A stretch of 64,000 bases of DNA from Burkholderiales bacterium. Lineage in GTDB: Bacteria > Pseudomonadota > Gammaproteobacteria > Burkholderiales > Burkholderiaceae_C. The notes beneath the pieces were generated by a model. The model was not told where the DNA came from. It saw only the letters and a list, made by a program, of their open reading frames with translations, and searched no databases. Below are positions 1 to 10,603 of this stretch, piece by piece (positions within the stretch are counted from its first letter, which is position 1; each line of letters begins with the position of its first letter). Made by a program: the position numbers and the translations under genes. The DNA lies in the NCBI GenBank assembly GCA_017307855.1, contig JAFKGD010000006.1, positions 124,001-188,000 of the forward strand. Direction: 5' to 3'.

Positions 1-194
1 CCCTGGGTTGCGCACGCTATGTGGACCGGCTCGAGAAGCGCCAGGGCCAGTGGCGCATCGCGCTGCGCCGAACCTTCATCGAATGGCGGGGCGACATGCC
101 CGAACACATGCCCGCGGGCTATCCGCAAGGCCGCCAGGACCGCGGCGACGCAGCCTACCAACGCCCGCTGCAGCGCACGGGACAGACATCGTGA
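1..194 (+). CDS. C-terminal fragment of a SnoaL-like (NTF2-fold) protein
   Basis: The reading frame is open from base 3 to a TGA at 192-194; the start lies outside the window. The visible 63 residues include RYVDRLEKRQGQWRIALR, the last-strand signature of SnoaL-like/NTF2-fold proteins, which have a Y-x-D-x-x-E/R-K pattern followed by a Trp and an arginine-rich strand. Members are small isomerases or dehydratases, or beta-subunit-like helpers in aromatic and steroid pathways. The TGA overlaps the GTG start of the next gene (GTGA at 191-194), which indicates translational coupling and operon membership. The function cannot be narrowed from the fragment alone. Confidence 0.7.
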   Translation, partial: LGCARYVDRLEKRQGQWRIALRRTFIEWRGDMPEHMPAGYPQGRQDRGDAAYQRPLQRTGQTS

Positions 195-1342
195 ACCCAC
201 CTTCCTCCCTCCTTTTCTCGCCCGCGCGCCTGGGGCCGCTCACGCTGGCCAACCGCATCGCCATGGCGCCCATGACGCGCTCGCGCGCCACCGCCGACGG
301 CACGCCCACGCCGCTGATGGCCGAGTACTACGCCCAGCGCGCCAGTGCCGGCCTGATCGTGACCGAGGGCGTCAGCATTTCGGCGCAGGGCCAGGGCTTC
401 CTCAACGTACCGGGCATCTTCACCGACGCGCACGAAGCCGCCTGGCGTCCCATCGTGCAGCGCGTGCACGATGCCGGCAGCCGCGTGTTCATGCAGCTGT
501 GGCACGTGGGCCGCATCGCCCACCCGGACAACATGCAGGCCGGCGAGTTTCCGGTCGCGCCCAGCGCCCTGGCGTTCGATCGCACCGTGGTCACACCCAC
601 CGGACTGCAGCCGCCGCCGGTGCCGCGCGAACTGAGCGACGAGGGCGTGCGCGCCGTCATCGCCGACTACGCGCGCGCCGCGCGCCGCGCGGTGGATGCC
701 GGCTGCGACGGCGTCGAGATCCACGCCGCCAATGGCTACCTGCCCGGGCAGTTCCTGCACCAGAGCAGCAACCTGCGCACCGACGGCTGGGGCGGCTCCA
801 TCGGCGGCCGTGCGCGTTTCCTGGTCGAGACCGCACGCGCCTGCTGCGAAGCCGTGGGCGCCGATCGCGTGGGCGTGCGCCTGTCGCCCTTCAGCGTCTT
901 CAACGGCGCGTCGAGCACCGACGACGCCGCCTTGCACGACCACTTGCTGCGCGAGCTCGCGCCGCTCGGCCTCATCTACCTGCACGTGGTCACGGCCGAA
1001 GTGGCCGGCAACCAGACCGTCGTACGCGAGGGCGGCGCGGACCGCCCCGACGTGGTGGGCTTCGCGCGCGAACGCTGGCCGCACGGCCTGATCGCCGCCG
1101 GCGGCTTCGACCGCGACAGCGCCGAGCGCGAGCTGGCCGCCGGCCGCGCCGACGTGATCGCCTTCGGCCGCGACTTCATCGGCAACCCCGACCTGCCCGA
1201 GCGGCTGCGGCACGGGCACCCGCTGGTACCGCGCCAGCCCGCCGACTGGTATGGCGCTGGCGCCGAGGGCTACACCGACTACCCGCTCTGGACGGCGGAG
1301 CGCGCCGGCCTGGCAAACGACACACACAAGGAAGCACCATGA
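191..1342 (+). CDS. old yellow enzyme family alkene reductase (NemA-like)
   Basis: This is a flavin-dependent ene-reductase of the old yellow enzyme family, 383 residues, which reduces activated C=C bonds with NAD(P)H. The FMN/substrate region MQLWHVGR lies near residue 101. The active-site pair H178/N181 falls in EIHAANGY and is followed by GQF. The sequence ends with the family-typical DWYGAGAEGYTDYP. The frame stays open upstream to base 8, but those residues are unlike the family, and the GTG at 191 overlaps the preceding stop, so GTG is taken as the start. The stop overlaps the next ATG (ATGA). In this operon the likely substrate is an unsaturated acyl or enone intermediate, which is inferred. 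Confidence 0.88.
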   Translation: MNPPSSLLFSPARLGPLTLANRIAMAPMTRSRATADGTPTPLMAEYYAQRASAGLIVTEGVSISAQGQGFLNVPGIFTDAHEAAWRPIVQRVHDAGSRVFMQLWHVGRIAHPDNMQAGEFPVAPSALAFDRTVVTPTGLQPPPVPRELSDEGVRAVIADYARAARRAVDAGCDGVEIHAANGYLPGQFLHQSSNLRTDGWGGSIGGRARFLVETARACCEAVGADRVGVRLSPFSVFNGASSTDDAALHDHLLRELAPLGLIYLHVVTAEVAGNQTVVREGGADRPDVVGFARERWPHGLIAAGGFDRDSAERELAAGRADVIAFGRDFIGNPDLPERLRHGHPLVPRQPADWYGAGAEGYTDYPLWTAERAGLANDTHKEAP

Positions 1343-2130
1343 AGGGATTCGCGAGCGATGCGCTCGAAGGGCGCACCGCCATCGTCACCGGCGCCGGAGG
1401 CGGCCTGGGCGGCGCCATCGCCGGCCAGCTGGCGGCCATGGGCGCACGCGTGGCGCTGCTGGATCTGCGGCCGCTGGTGCCGCAGGACGTCTCGCCCGCG
1501 CTCGCGGGCGGCGGGCGGCACCTGGCGCTGGCCTGCGACATCACGCGCGAGGCCGAACTGGCCGACGCCGCGCGCGAGGTGCTCGCGCAGTTCGGCCGAT
1601 GCGACGTACTGGTCAACAACGCCGCCGTGCTGCCGCCGGCCGTGAGCCTGGAGGAGATGGACGCCGCGCTCTGGGACCAGGTGCTGTCGGTCAACCTCAA
1701 AGGGGCGTTCCTGTGCGCCAAGCATTTCGGTGCGCCGATGCTGGCGGCCGGCGCCGGTGCCATCGTCAACTTGGCCTCGATCGCCGCCGTCTCCCCCAAC
1801 GCCGTGGGCGCCTACGGGCCGAGCAAGGCCGGCATCCTGGCGCTCACGCGACAACTCGCCGTGGAGTGGGGCCCGCGCGGGGTGCGCGCCAACGCGGTGA
1901 GCCCGGGCCTGGTGCGCACGCCGATGTCGGAGGACTTCTATGCCGATCCGCAGGTGCTGGCCGCGCGCGTCGCGGCCGTGGCCTCGCGCCGCATCGGCGC
2001 GCCCGCGGACGTGGCCTCGGTCGTGGGCTTCCTGGCCAGCGATGCGTCGGCCTACGTGAACGGGCAGGAGATCGTCGTGGACGGCGGCTTCCTGCACACC
2101 GCGCTGATGAACATCCAGAAACGCGGCTGA
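1339..2130 (+). CDS. SDR family oxidoreductase
   Basis: A classical short-chain dehydrogenase/reductase of 263 residues. The nucleotide-binding TGAGGGLG is at about 17-24, NNAA at about 93, and the catalytic Ser147, Tyr159 and Lys163 occur in the order S...YGPSK. The C-terminal VNGQEIVVDGGF motif is the usual FabG-like end. It overlaps the preceding gene by four bases and the next SDR begins 7 bases downstream, so the two dehydrogenases are cotranscribed. It probably oxidises a hydroxyl or reduces a keto group on an acyl-CoA or cyclic intermediate of the operon pathway. The specific substrate cannot be told from sequence. Confidence 0.85.
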   Translation: MKGFASDALEGRTAIVTGAGGGLGGAIAGQLAAMGARVALLDLRPLVPQDVSPALAGGGRHLALACDITREAELADAAREVLAQFGRCDVLVNNAAVLPPAVSLEEMDAALWDQVLSVNLKGAFLCAKHFGAPMLAAGAGAIVNLASIAAVSPNAVGAYGPSKAGILALTRQLAVEWGPRGVRANAVSPGLVRTPMSEDFYADPQVLAARVAAVASRRIGAPADVASVVGFLASDASAYVNGQEIVVDGGFLHTALMNIQKRG

Positions 2131-2137
2131 CGCCCCC

Positions 2138-2920
2138 ATGACTTCGCAAGACCCTTCTTCTTTCGCAGTGCCGGGCCTGCTGGCGGGTCGCCTGGCCGTC
2201 GTCACCGGCGCCGGCTCGGGCATCGGCGCCGGCCTGGCCCGGGGCCTGGCCGCCTATGGCGCCCATGTGCTGGCGTGCGGGCGCACGCTGGCGCCGCTCG
2301 AAGCCACGGTCCGGGACATCGTGGCGGCCGGCGGGCGCGCCGATGCCGTGGTGCTCGACGTGTCCGATGCGTCGTCCTGCCGCGACGCCGCCGCGCGCGT
2401 GGCGGCCGGGTTCGGCGACGTCTCGCTGCTGGTGAACAACGCCGGCGTGATCGAGTACGCCGCGATGGACGACCCCGCCGTGGACGACGCCTGGCAGCGC
2501 ATCGTCGATACCAACCTGGGCGGCCCGTTCCACATGGCGCGCGCCTTCCTCGCACCGCTGAAGGCCTCGCGCGGCTGCATCGTCAACATCGGCTCGATCG
2601 CGGGCTATGTCTACACCTCCAACACCGTCGGCTATTCGGCCTCCAAGGGCGGCGTGCACATGCTCACCGTGGCGCTGGCGCGCGAGCTCGGGCCGCACGG
2701 CATCCGCGTGAACGCGGTGGCCCCCGGCGCCATCGCCACCGGCATGTCGCCCTCGGCCAGCGACGGCGAGCGCATGGCGCGGCTGCTGCGTCGCGTGCCG
2801 CTCGGACGCATCGGCCAGCCCGGGGACCTGGTGGGCCCGGTGGCCTTCCTGGCTTCTCCGATGTCGGCCTACGTGACCGGCGCCACGCTGCTCGCCGATG
2901 GCGGCTACCTGACCAATTGA
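2138..2920 (+). CDS. SDR family oxidoreductase
   Basis: A second classical SDR, 260 residues, different in sequence from its upstream neighbour. The cofactor motif TGAGSGIG is at 23-30, NNAG at about 100, Ser153 is present, and Tyr166-Lys170 sit in YSASK. The end VTGATLLADGGYLTN is FabG-like. The position immediately before an acyl-CoA dehydrogenase and a MaoC hydratase suggests it acts on a beta-hydroxy or beta-keto acyl-CoA, or on a ring hydroxyl. Two back-to-back SDRs of separate ancestry imply at least two stereospecific redox steps. The gap to the next start is 5 bases. Confidence 0.85.
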   Translation: MTSQDPSSFAVPGLLAGRLAVVTGAGSGIGAGLARGLAAYGAHVLACGRTLAPLEATVRDIVAAGGRADAVVLDVSDASSCRDAAARVAAGFGDVSLLVNNAGVIEYAAMDDPAVDDAWQRIVDTNLGGPFHMARAFLAPLKASRGCIVNIGSIAGYVYTSNTVGYSASKGGVHMLTVALARELGPHGIRVNAVAPGAIATGMSPSASDGERMARLLRRVPLGRIGQPGDLVGPVAFLASPMSAYVTGATLLADGGYLTN

Positions 2921-2925
2921 GACCC

Positions 2926-4740
<1,815 letters not shown>

Positions 4741-4747
4741 GACCGCC

Positions 4748-5605
4748 ATGCCGATCGACCACGCACGCCTGATGGCGCTGGACGTTCCCGAACGCGAGTT
4801 CGCCTACAGCGAGCGCGACACGCTGCTCTACGCACTGGCCGTGGGCATGGGCCGCGAACTGCCGGCCGACCTGCCCTTCGTGCAGGAGCGGGGCCTGCAG
4901 GCGCTGCCCACGCAGGCCGTGGTGGTGGCCTGGGAGGACACCTGGCAGGAGCGCGCTGGCCTGGACATCGGCCGCATCGTCCATGGCGAGCAGCGCGTCA
5001 CCCTGCACCGGCCGCTGGCACCGGCCGGCCGCGTGCGCTCGCGATTCCGCATCGCCGAGGCCTTCGACAAGGGGCCGGGCCGCGGCGCCGTGCTGCTGGC
5101 CGAGACGCAGCTTTTCGACGCGACGGACGGCGCAGCCGTCGCCACGCTGTTGTCGACCGTGTTCGCGCGCGGCGACGGCGGCTTCGGCGGGCCGGCCGGG
5201 CGCGGCCCCGCGCCGCACGCGGTCCCCGGCCGGGCGGCCGACCGCAGCGTGCGCGTGGAGGTGCGGCCCGAACAGGCCGCGCTCTACCGCCTGTGCGGCG
5301 ACCGCAATCCGCTGCACGTGGATGCCGCCGCCGCGCGGTCCGCCGGCTTCGAGCGGCCGATCCTCCACGGCCTGTGCACCTGGGGCATGGCGGCCGCCGC
5401 CGTCGTCCGCGAGGCCTGCGCGCGCGAGGCGGCGCGGCTGCGGCATTTCGAGGCCCGCTTCACCGCGCCGGTGGAGCCCGGCCAGACACTGGACATCGAT
5501 CTGTGGCTGGACGGCGCCGAAGTCTCGCTGCGCGCACGCGTGGGCGACACGGTGGTGCTGGACCACGGACTGGCGCGCATCCAACCGATTTCTTCCGATT
5601 CATGA
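4748..5605 (+). CDS. MaoC family (hydratase 2) dehydratase
   Basis: A double hot-dog enoyl-CoA hydratase-2-like protein of 285 residues. The C-terminal half carries the hydratase-2 motif with the dyad Asp185/His190 in GDRNPLHVD, followed by GFERPILHGLCTWG. The N-terminal half is the degenerate hot-dog that in this family accommodates bulky acyl groups. It hydrates 2-enoyl-CoA to the (3R)-hydroxyacyl-CoA. It follows the acyl-CoA dehydrogenase by 7 bases, so product would pass directly to it. The later SDR at 8858 resembles the (3R)-specific dehydrogenase half of multifunctional enzyme type 2, which fits this stereochemistry. Confidence 0.87.
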   Translation: MPIDHARLMALDVPEREFAYSERDTLLYALAVGMGRELPADLPFVQERGLQALPTQAVVVAWEDTWQERAGLDIGRIVHGEQRVTLHRPLAPAGRVRSRFRIAEAFDKGPGRGAVLLAETQLFDATDGAAVATLLSTVFARGDGGFGGPAGRGPAPHAVPGRAADRSVRVEVRPEQAALYRLCGDRNPLHVDAAAARSAGFERPILHGLCTWGMAAAAVVREACAREAARLRHFEARFTAPVEPGQTLDIDLWLDGAEVSLRARVGDTVVLDHGLARIQPISSDS

Positions 5606-5621
5606 GAGGCAGGTAAACACC

Positions 5622-6785
5622 ATGGGAACCCGGGCCAAGGCCTATATCGTGGGTGCCTACGAGCACCCGACACGCAAGGCGGACGACAAGTCGCTGGCGC
5701 AACTGCACGCCGAAGTGGCGCGCGGCGCACTGGCCGATGCCGGCCTGACCAAGGACGACGTCGACGGCTACTTCTGCGACACCGAGGCGCCGGGCCTGGG
5801 CCCGCTGTCCATGGTCGACTACCTCGGCCTGAAGGTGCGCTACATGGACAACACCGACACCGGCGGCTCGGCCTACCTGCTGCACGTGGCGCACGCGGCG
5901 CAGGCCATCGCCGAGGGCAAGTGCAGCGTGGCGCTGATCACGCTGGCCGGGCGGCCGCGCGCCGCCGGGCTCAACGCCGAACCGGTGGTGGACTACAACA
6001 TCCCCGACATGCCGTTCGAGCAGCCCTATGGGCCGACAGTGGTCAACACCTACGGCATGTGCGCGATGCGCCACATGCACGACTGGGGCACCACCAGCGA
6101 GCAGCTCGCCTGGATCAAGGTCGCGGCCTCACACCATGCGCAGCACAACCCCAACGCCATGCTGCGCAAGGTGGTCACGGTCGAGGACGTGCTGGCCTCG
6201 CCCATGATCTCCGACCCGCTGCACCGGCTGGACTGCTGCGTGGTCAGCGACGGCGGCGGCGCCCTGGTGGTGACGAGCCCCGAGATCGCGAAGACGCTCA
6301 AGCGCCCCGGCGTGCGCCTGATCGGCTCGGGCGAAGCGGCCAAGCACCAGAGCGGCGGGCGCATCGACCTGAGTTACTCGGCGGCCGCCTGGGCCGGCGA
6401 GCAGGCGTTCGCCGAGGCCGGCGTGAAGCCGGCCGACATCAAGTACGCCTCGATCTACGACAGCTTCACGATCACGGCGCTCATGCAGATCGAGGACCTG
6501 GGCTTCTGCGCCAAGGGCGAGGGCGGCCGCTTCGTGGCCGACGGCGGCCTGATCTCGGGCGTGGGCCGGCTGCCCTTCAACACCGATGGCGGCGGCCTGT
6601 GCAACAACCACCCGGCCAACCGCGGCGGCATCACCAAGGTGATCGAGGCCGTGCGGCAACTGCGCGGCGAGGCGCATCCGGCCGTGCAGGTGAAGGACTG
6701 CGACCTGGCGCTGGCCAGCGGCATGGGCGGCTGGATGGGCAGCCGCCACGGCGCCGGCGTGCTGATCATGGAACGGAACGACTGA
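5622..6785 (+). CDS. thiolase-fold protein lacking the nucleophilic cysteine (SCP2/Ltp2-like)
   Basis: A thiolase-superfamily protein of 387 residues. Where true thiolases carry the acylated Cys, the sequence reads TDTGGSAYLLH (residues 78-88) with no Cys. The second catalytic Cys near the C-terminus is also absent (ASGMGGWMGSRHGAG), while a His is kept in NNHPANRGG (His330). This pattern is known from SCP2-thiolase-like lipid-transfer proteins and Ltp2-type retro-aldolases. The DUF35 partner gene follows after one base, the arrangement seen in steroid side-chain cleavage complexes. I infer C-C cleavage by retro-aldol, or a non-catalytic role, rather than thiolysis. Confidence 0.82.
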   Translation: MGTRAKAYIVGAYEHPTRKADDKSLAQLHAEVARGALADAGLTKDDVDGYFCDTEAPGLGPLSMVDYLGLKVRYMDNTDTGGSAYLLHVAHAAQAIAEGKCSVALITLAGRPRAAGLNAEPVVDYNIPDMPFEQPYGPTVVNTYGMCAMRHMHDWGTTSEQLAWIKVAASHHAQHNPNAMLRKVVTVEDVLASPMISDPLHRLDCCVVSDGGGALVVTSPEIAKTLKRPGVRLIGSGEAAKHQSGGRIDLSYSAAAWAGEQAFAEAGVKPADIKYASIYDSFTITALMQIEDLGFCAKGEGGRFVADGGLISGVGRLPFNTDGGGLCNNHPANRGGITKVIEAVRQLRGEAHPAVQVKDCDLALASGMGGWMGSRHGAGVLIMERND

Positions 6786-6786
6786 A

Positions 6787-7194
6787 ATGACGACGACACC
6801 CGACACCCCGGCCCAGCGCGCGTTCACCGCCCCCGGCACCAACATCGAGAACCAGGCCTATTTCGACGCCGCGCGCGAAGGCCGCCTGCTGCTCAAGCAC
6901 TGCGCCGGCTGCGGGCAGTACCACTTCTATCCCCGCGCGATCTGCCCCCACTGCTTCAGCGAGGACACGCACTGGAAGGAGAGCGCGGGCCAGGGCACGA
7001 TCTACTCGTTCAGCGTGATGCGGCGCGTGCCGCAGCCCTACGCGATCGCCTACGTCGCGCTCGACGAGGGCGTGACGGTGATGACCGGCCTGGTGGACTG
7101 CGACTTCGACCAGCTGGCCATCGGCCAGCGCGTGCGGGCCGTGTTCCGGCCGACCGACGGCGAGGCGACGGTGCCGGCCTTCACGCCGGCCTGA
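6787..7194 (+). CDS. Zn-ribbon OB-fold (DUF35) protein
   Basis: A 135-residue protein of the DUF35/OB-fold family with an N-terminal rubredoxin-like zinc ribbon, Cys39, Cys42, Cys53 and Cys56 in CAGCG and CPHC, followed by an OB-fold acyl-CoA-binding domain. Such proteins are obligate partners of thiolase-like enzymes, for example acetone or acetoacetyl-CoA synthases and Ltp2-type aldolases, and help bind acyl-CoA. It begins one base after the stop of the thiolase-fold gene, so stable complex formation with that product is very likely. Confidence 0.88.
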   Translation: MTTTPDTPAQRAFTAPGTNIENQAYFDAAREGRLLLKHCAGCGQYHFYPRAICPHCFSEDTHWKESAGQGTIYSFSVMRRVPQPYAIAYVALDEGVTVMTGLVDCDFDQLAIGQRVRAVFRPTDGEATVPAFTPA

Positions 7195-7210
7195 GCGAGC
7201 GCGGCCCGCG

Positions 7211-8809
7211 ATGTCCACCGCCCGACTCAACGCACTGCCCCGCCGCCGCGAGCGCCATTTCGGCGACCGGCTGGTCTGGTGCTTCGCCGAACGCGCGCCC
7301 AGCGTGTGGGCCGGTTTCGAGCGCGCCGCGCAGGCCCACGCGGCACGCACCGCGCTGATGTTCGAAAACCGCCGCTGGAGCTATGCCGAGTTGCTGGACG
7401 AGACCGCCCGCCTGTCGGCCGGCCTCGCGCGACTGGGCGTCGCAGCCGGCGACCGCGTGGCGCTGCAGGTGCGCAATCGCGCCGAGTTCGTCACGCTGTT
7501 CTATGCCATCCAGCGCCTGGGCGCGGTCGCGGTGCCGATGGACGTGCGCCTGCAGGGCGCCGAGGTCGCCCACGTCGTAGGCAACAGCGGCGCGCGTGTG
7601 CTGCTGCACGACGCCGACATGAACGAGCGGGCCGCCGCCGCGCAGCGCGCCCTGCCGGACCTGGTGGCCGTGCCTCTGCCCGAGCCGGGCGGGCAGGTGC
7701 TCTTCGCCGGCACCACCTGCGACGAGGCCGCCGCACCGCACGTCGTGGCGGACGAAGAGGCCGTCGCCATGATCCTCTACACCTCGGGCACCACGGGCCT
7801 GCCCAAGGGCGCCGCCGTCACGCACCTGAACGTGGCGCATTCGTTCATCCACCACGCGGGCAACCTCGGCCTCACGCCGGACGACCGCGCGGTGGTCGCC
7901 GTGCCGCTCTCGCACGTGACCGGTCTGGTGTGCGGCGCGATCGCACCGCTGTGGAGCGGCGGCACGCTGGTGCTGCTGGCGTACTTCAAGGCGCGCGAGT
8001 TCCTGCCTGCCGCGGCCGAGGCGGGCATGACCTACACCATCATGGTGCCGGCCATGTACAACCTCTGCCTGCGCGTGGAGGACTTCGACTGGAGCCGCCT
8101 GTCCCGCTGGCGGCTGGGCCATTTCGGCGGATCGCCCATGCCCGGCGCCACCATCGAGGCGCTGGCTGCGCGTGTGCCGGGCCTCACGCTGGTCAACGGC
8201 TACGGCGCCACCGAGACCTGCTCGCCCGCCGTGATGATTCCCGTGGGCGAAGCCGATGCCGACCTGACCACGGTGGGCCGTCCGCTGGCCTGCGTCGAAC
8301 TCATGGTGATGGATCCCGACACCGGCACCGAGATGCCCGTGGGTGAATCGGGCGAACTCTGGCTGCGCGGCCCCATGGTGGTGGCCGGCTACTGGAACGA
8401 TCCGCAGGCCACGGCCAGGAACATCGTCGGCGGCTTCTGGCGCTCCGGCGACATCGGCAGCGTGGACGCCCTGGGCAACGTGCGCGTGCACGATCGCCTC
8501 AAGGACCTGATCAACCGCGCCGGCTACAAGATCTACAGCGCCGAAGTCGAGGCCGTGCTGGCCCGTTGCCCCGGTGTGCTGGAGGCCGCCATCGTCGGGC
8601 GGCCCGACCCGGTCCTGGGCGAGCGCGTGCACGCCTTCGTCACGGTCGCGCCGGGCATCGCGCAGGATGCGCTGGCCGCGTTCTGCGCTGCGCATCTGGG
8701 CGACTACAAGGTGCCCGAGAGCTGGACGCTGATGCACGAGCCGCTGCCCCGCAACGCCACCGGCAAGCTGTCCAAGAAGGACTTGCGCGCCCTGCTCGCC
8801 GGCGCCTGA
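7211..8809 (+). CDS. class I adenylate-forming acyl-CoA synthetase
   Basis: An AMP-dependent synthetase of 532 residues. The phosphate-binding loop YTSGTTGLPKG begins at about residue 190, followed by NGYGATETC, the hinge GDIGSVDALGNVRVHDRLKD, and the C-terminal catalytic Lys519 in NATGKLSKKDL. It activates a carboxylic acid with ATP and CoA, presumably the entry step for the acid degraded by this operon. The N-terminal 40 residues are less typical and the acid specificity is not readable. It follows the DUF35 gene by 16 bases. Confidence 0.88.
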   Translation: MSTARLNALPRRRERHFGDRLVWCFAERAPSVWAGFERAAQAHAARTALMFENRRWSYAELLDETARLSAGLARLGVAAGDRVALQVRNRAEFVTLFYAIQRLGAVAVPMDVRLQGAEVAHVVGNSGARVLLHDADMNERAAAAQRALPDLVAVPLPEPGGQVLFAGTTCDEAAAPHVVADEEAVAMILYTSGTTGLPKGAAVTHLNVAHSFIHHAGNLGLTPDDRAVVAVPLSHVTGLVCGAIAPLWSGGTLVLLAYFKAREFLPAAAEAGMTYTIMVPAMYNLCLRVEDFDWSRLSRWRLGHFGGSPMPGATIEALAARVPGLTLVNGYGATETCSPAVMIPVGEADADLTTVGRPLACVELMVMDPDTGTEMPVGESGELWLRGPMVVAGYWNDPQATARNIVGGFWRSGDIGSVDALGNVRVHDRLKDLINRAGYKIYSAEVEAVLARCPGVLEAAIVGRPDPVLGERVHAFVTVAPGIAQDALAAFCAAHLGDYKVPESWTLMHEPLPRNATGKLSKKDLRALLAGA

Positions 8810-8857
8810 GGCGCCCTACACCGGATCCGTACCGAAATTTCCAAGGAGTCTTCCCAT

Positions 8858-9772
8858 ATGAGCATCCGTTTCGACAACCGCGTGGCCATCGTCACCGGCG
8901 CAGGCGCCGGCCTGGGGCGCAGCCACGCGTTGCTGCTGGCCGCGCGCGGCGCGAAGGTGGTGGTCAATGACCTGGGCCGCTCACGCACGCCCGGCAACGA
9001 AGACGGCTTCGCCGCCGACGAGGTGGTGGCCGAAATCCGCGCCGCCGGCGGCCAGGCCGTGGCCAACCGCGATTCGATCGCCGACTTCGAGGGCGCCCAG
9101 CGGCTCGTCGAGCAGGCCGTGGCCGAGTTCGGCGGCCTGGACATCCTCGTCAACAACGCAGGCTCGCTGCGCGACAAGACCTTCGGCAAGATGGAGATGG
9201 CCGACTGGGACTTCGTGCTGAAGGTGCATCTCTCGGGCACGGCCTACTGCACGCGCGCCGCCTGGCCGGTGATGCAGAAAGCGGGCTACGGGCGCGTGGT
9301 GTTCACCACCTCCAACGCCGGCCTGTTCGGCTCGTTCGGCCAGTCCAACTACGCCGCCGGCAAGATGGGCATGGTCGGTCTGATGAACACGCTCAAGCAG
9401 GAGGGCGGCAAGTACAACATCGGCGTCAACACGGTGGCGCCCGTGGCCGCGACGAACATGACCGAGGGCATCCTGCCGGCAGACATCGTGCCGCACTTCC
9501 GCCCCGAGCACGTGTCGGCGGCGGTGGCGCTGCTGTGCAGCGAATCGTTCACCCAGTCGGGCGTGATCTGCTCGGCCGCCGCCGGGCACTATGCCCTGGT
9601 GCAGGTGTGCAGCACCTTCGGCCTGCAACTCGATCCGGCGGCCATCGCCGAGCCCGAAGCGTTGCTGGAGCGCTGGGACGAAATCGCCGACGCCTCGCGC
9701 CTGCGCACCTACCCCAACGCAGCGGCCGAGACGGGCGCCATTCTCGAAGCCATCCAGGCGCTGCGCGCATGA
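8858..9772 (+). CDS. MFE-2-like (3R)-hydroxyacyl-CoA dehydrogenase (SDR)
   Basis: An SDR of 304 residues, longer than the FabG size because of a C-terminal extension. TGAGAGLG is at 13-20, followed by KVVVNDLGRSR, which is typical of the dehydrogenase unit of peroxisomal multifunctional enzyme type 2. The catalytic Tyr165-Lys169 are in YAAGK. It has a good ribosome site, AAGGAG upstream of the ATG. It is expected to oxidise the (3R)-hydroxyacyl-CoA made by the MaoC hydratase of the same operon. The stop overlaps the next start (ATGA). Confidence 0.85.
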   Translation: MSIRFDNRVAIVTGAGAGLGRSHALLLAARGAKVVVNDLGRSRTPGNEDGFAADEVVAEIRAAGGQAVANRDSIADFEGAQRLVEQAVAEFGGLDILVNNAGSLRDKTFGKMEMADWDFVLKVHLSGTAYCTRAAWPVMQKAGYGRVVFTTSNAGLFGSFGQSNYAAGKMGMVGLMNTLKQEGGKYNIGVNTVAPVAATNMTEGILPADIVPHFRPEHVSAAVALLCSESFTQSGVICSAAAGHYALVQVCSTFGLQLDPAAIAEPEALLERWDEIADASRLRTYPNAAAETGAILEAIQALRA

Positions 9773-10593
9773 GCGGCGCGGGCGAGTTCGACGGCCAGGT
9801 CTGCGCGGTCACGGGCGGCGCCGCCGGCATTGGCGAGGCCATGTGCCGCGCCTTCGCGGGCGCGGGCGCGCGCGTGGCCGTGCTGGACATCGACCTCGAG
9901 CGCGCGCAGTCGCTGGCAGCCGCCCTGCCGCACGCCCACGCCTTCGGCTGCGACGTGGCCGACACGCATTCGGTCGGGACCGCCTTCGCCGGCGTGCTCG
10001 CCCACATGGGGCGCATCGACGTGCTGGTGAACAACGCCGGCATCATCGGCGGCGACGAGTACCGCCGCAACCTCGACCGCCGCGTCGCGCAGATGCAGCA
10101 GCTGCAGGCCACGGGCAGCATCTCGCAGCCGCTCAATGCCACGGCGGAGCTGACCGACGCGCAATGGCGCGCCATGCTCTCCACCCATCTGGACGGCACC
10201 TTCCACTGCACGCGCGCGGTGCTGCCCGGAATGCAGGCGCGGCGCTCGGGCGCCATCGTCAACATGAGCTCGGTGGTGGGTCTGGACGGCGGCGGCGGCG
10301 TGCCCCACTACGCCGCCGCCAAGGCCGGGATCATCGGCTTCACGCGGGCCGTGGCGCAGGAGGTGGCACCGCTGGGCATCCGCGTCAACGCCGTGGCGCC
10401 CGGGTTCATCGACACCGCCATGCGTTCGCAGCTGCCGCCCGAGATCGCCGCGGGCCACGTGCGGGCCACGCCGCTGGGCCGCCTGGGCACGGCGGCCGAG
10501 ATTGCCGAGGCCGTGCTGTTCCTCGCGGGCCCGCGCGCCTCGTTCATCTGCGGCCAGGTGCTCAGCGCCAACGGCGGCTACCTGTCGCGCTGA
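9769..10593 (+). CDS. SDR family oxidoreductase
   Basis: The fourth SDR of the operon, 274 residues. The cofactor motif is TGGAAGIG near residue 15. There is a family-atypical insertion of about 30 residues after NNAG (RRNLDRRVAQMQQLQ and beyond) before the usual Asn strand. The catalytic Tyr181-Lys185 are in YAAAK. The insertion sits where SDRs shape the substrate pocket, so an unusual or bulky substrate is plausible. The four-base overlap with the preceding gene indicates coupled translation. It is the last gene of the operon before a convergent hydrolase gene. Confidence 0.83.
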   Translation: MSGAGEFDGQVCAVTGGAAGIGEAMCRAFAGAGARVAVLDIDLERAQSLAAALPHAHAFGCDVADTHSVGTAFAGVLAHMGRIDVLVNNAGIIGGDEYRRNLDRRVAQMQQLQATGSISQPLNATAELTDAQWRAMLSTHLDGTFHCTRAVLPGMQARRSGAIVNMSSVVGLDGGGGVPHYAAAKAGIIGFTRAVAQEVAPLGIRVNAVAPGFIDTAMRSQLPPEIAAGHVRATPLGRLGTAAEIAEAVLFLAGPRASFICGQVLSANGGYLSR

Positions 10594-10603
10594 TCCGCGG
10601 GCG

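Noticed and set aside
8..190. Upstream extension of the old yellow enzyme frame to base 8
   Set aside because: The extra 61 residues are Arg/Pro-rich and overlap the coherent C-terminus of a SnoaL-like protein; a GTG overlapping its stop is the better start.
5622..6785. Annotation as ordinary acetyl-CoA acetyltransferase
   Set aside because: Both catalytic cysteines of thiolases are missing, so thiolytic activity is not supported.
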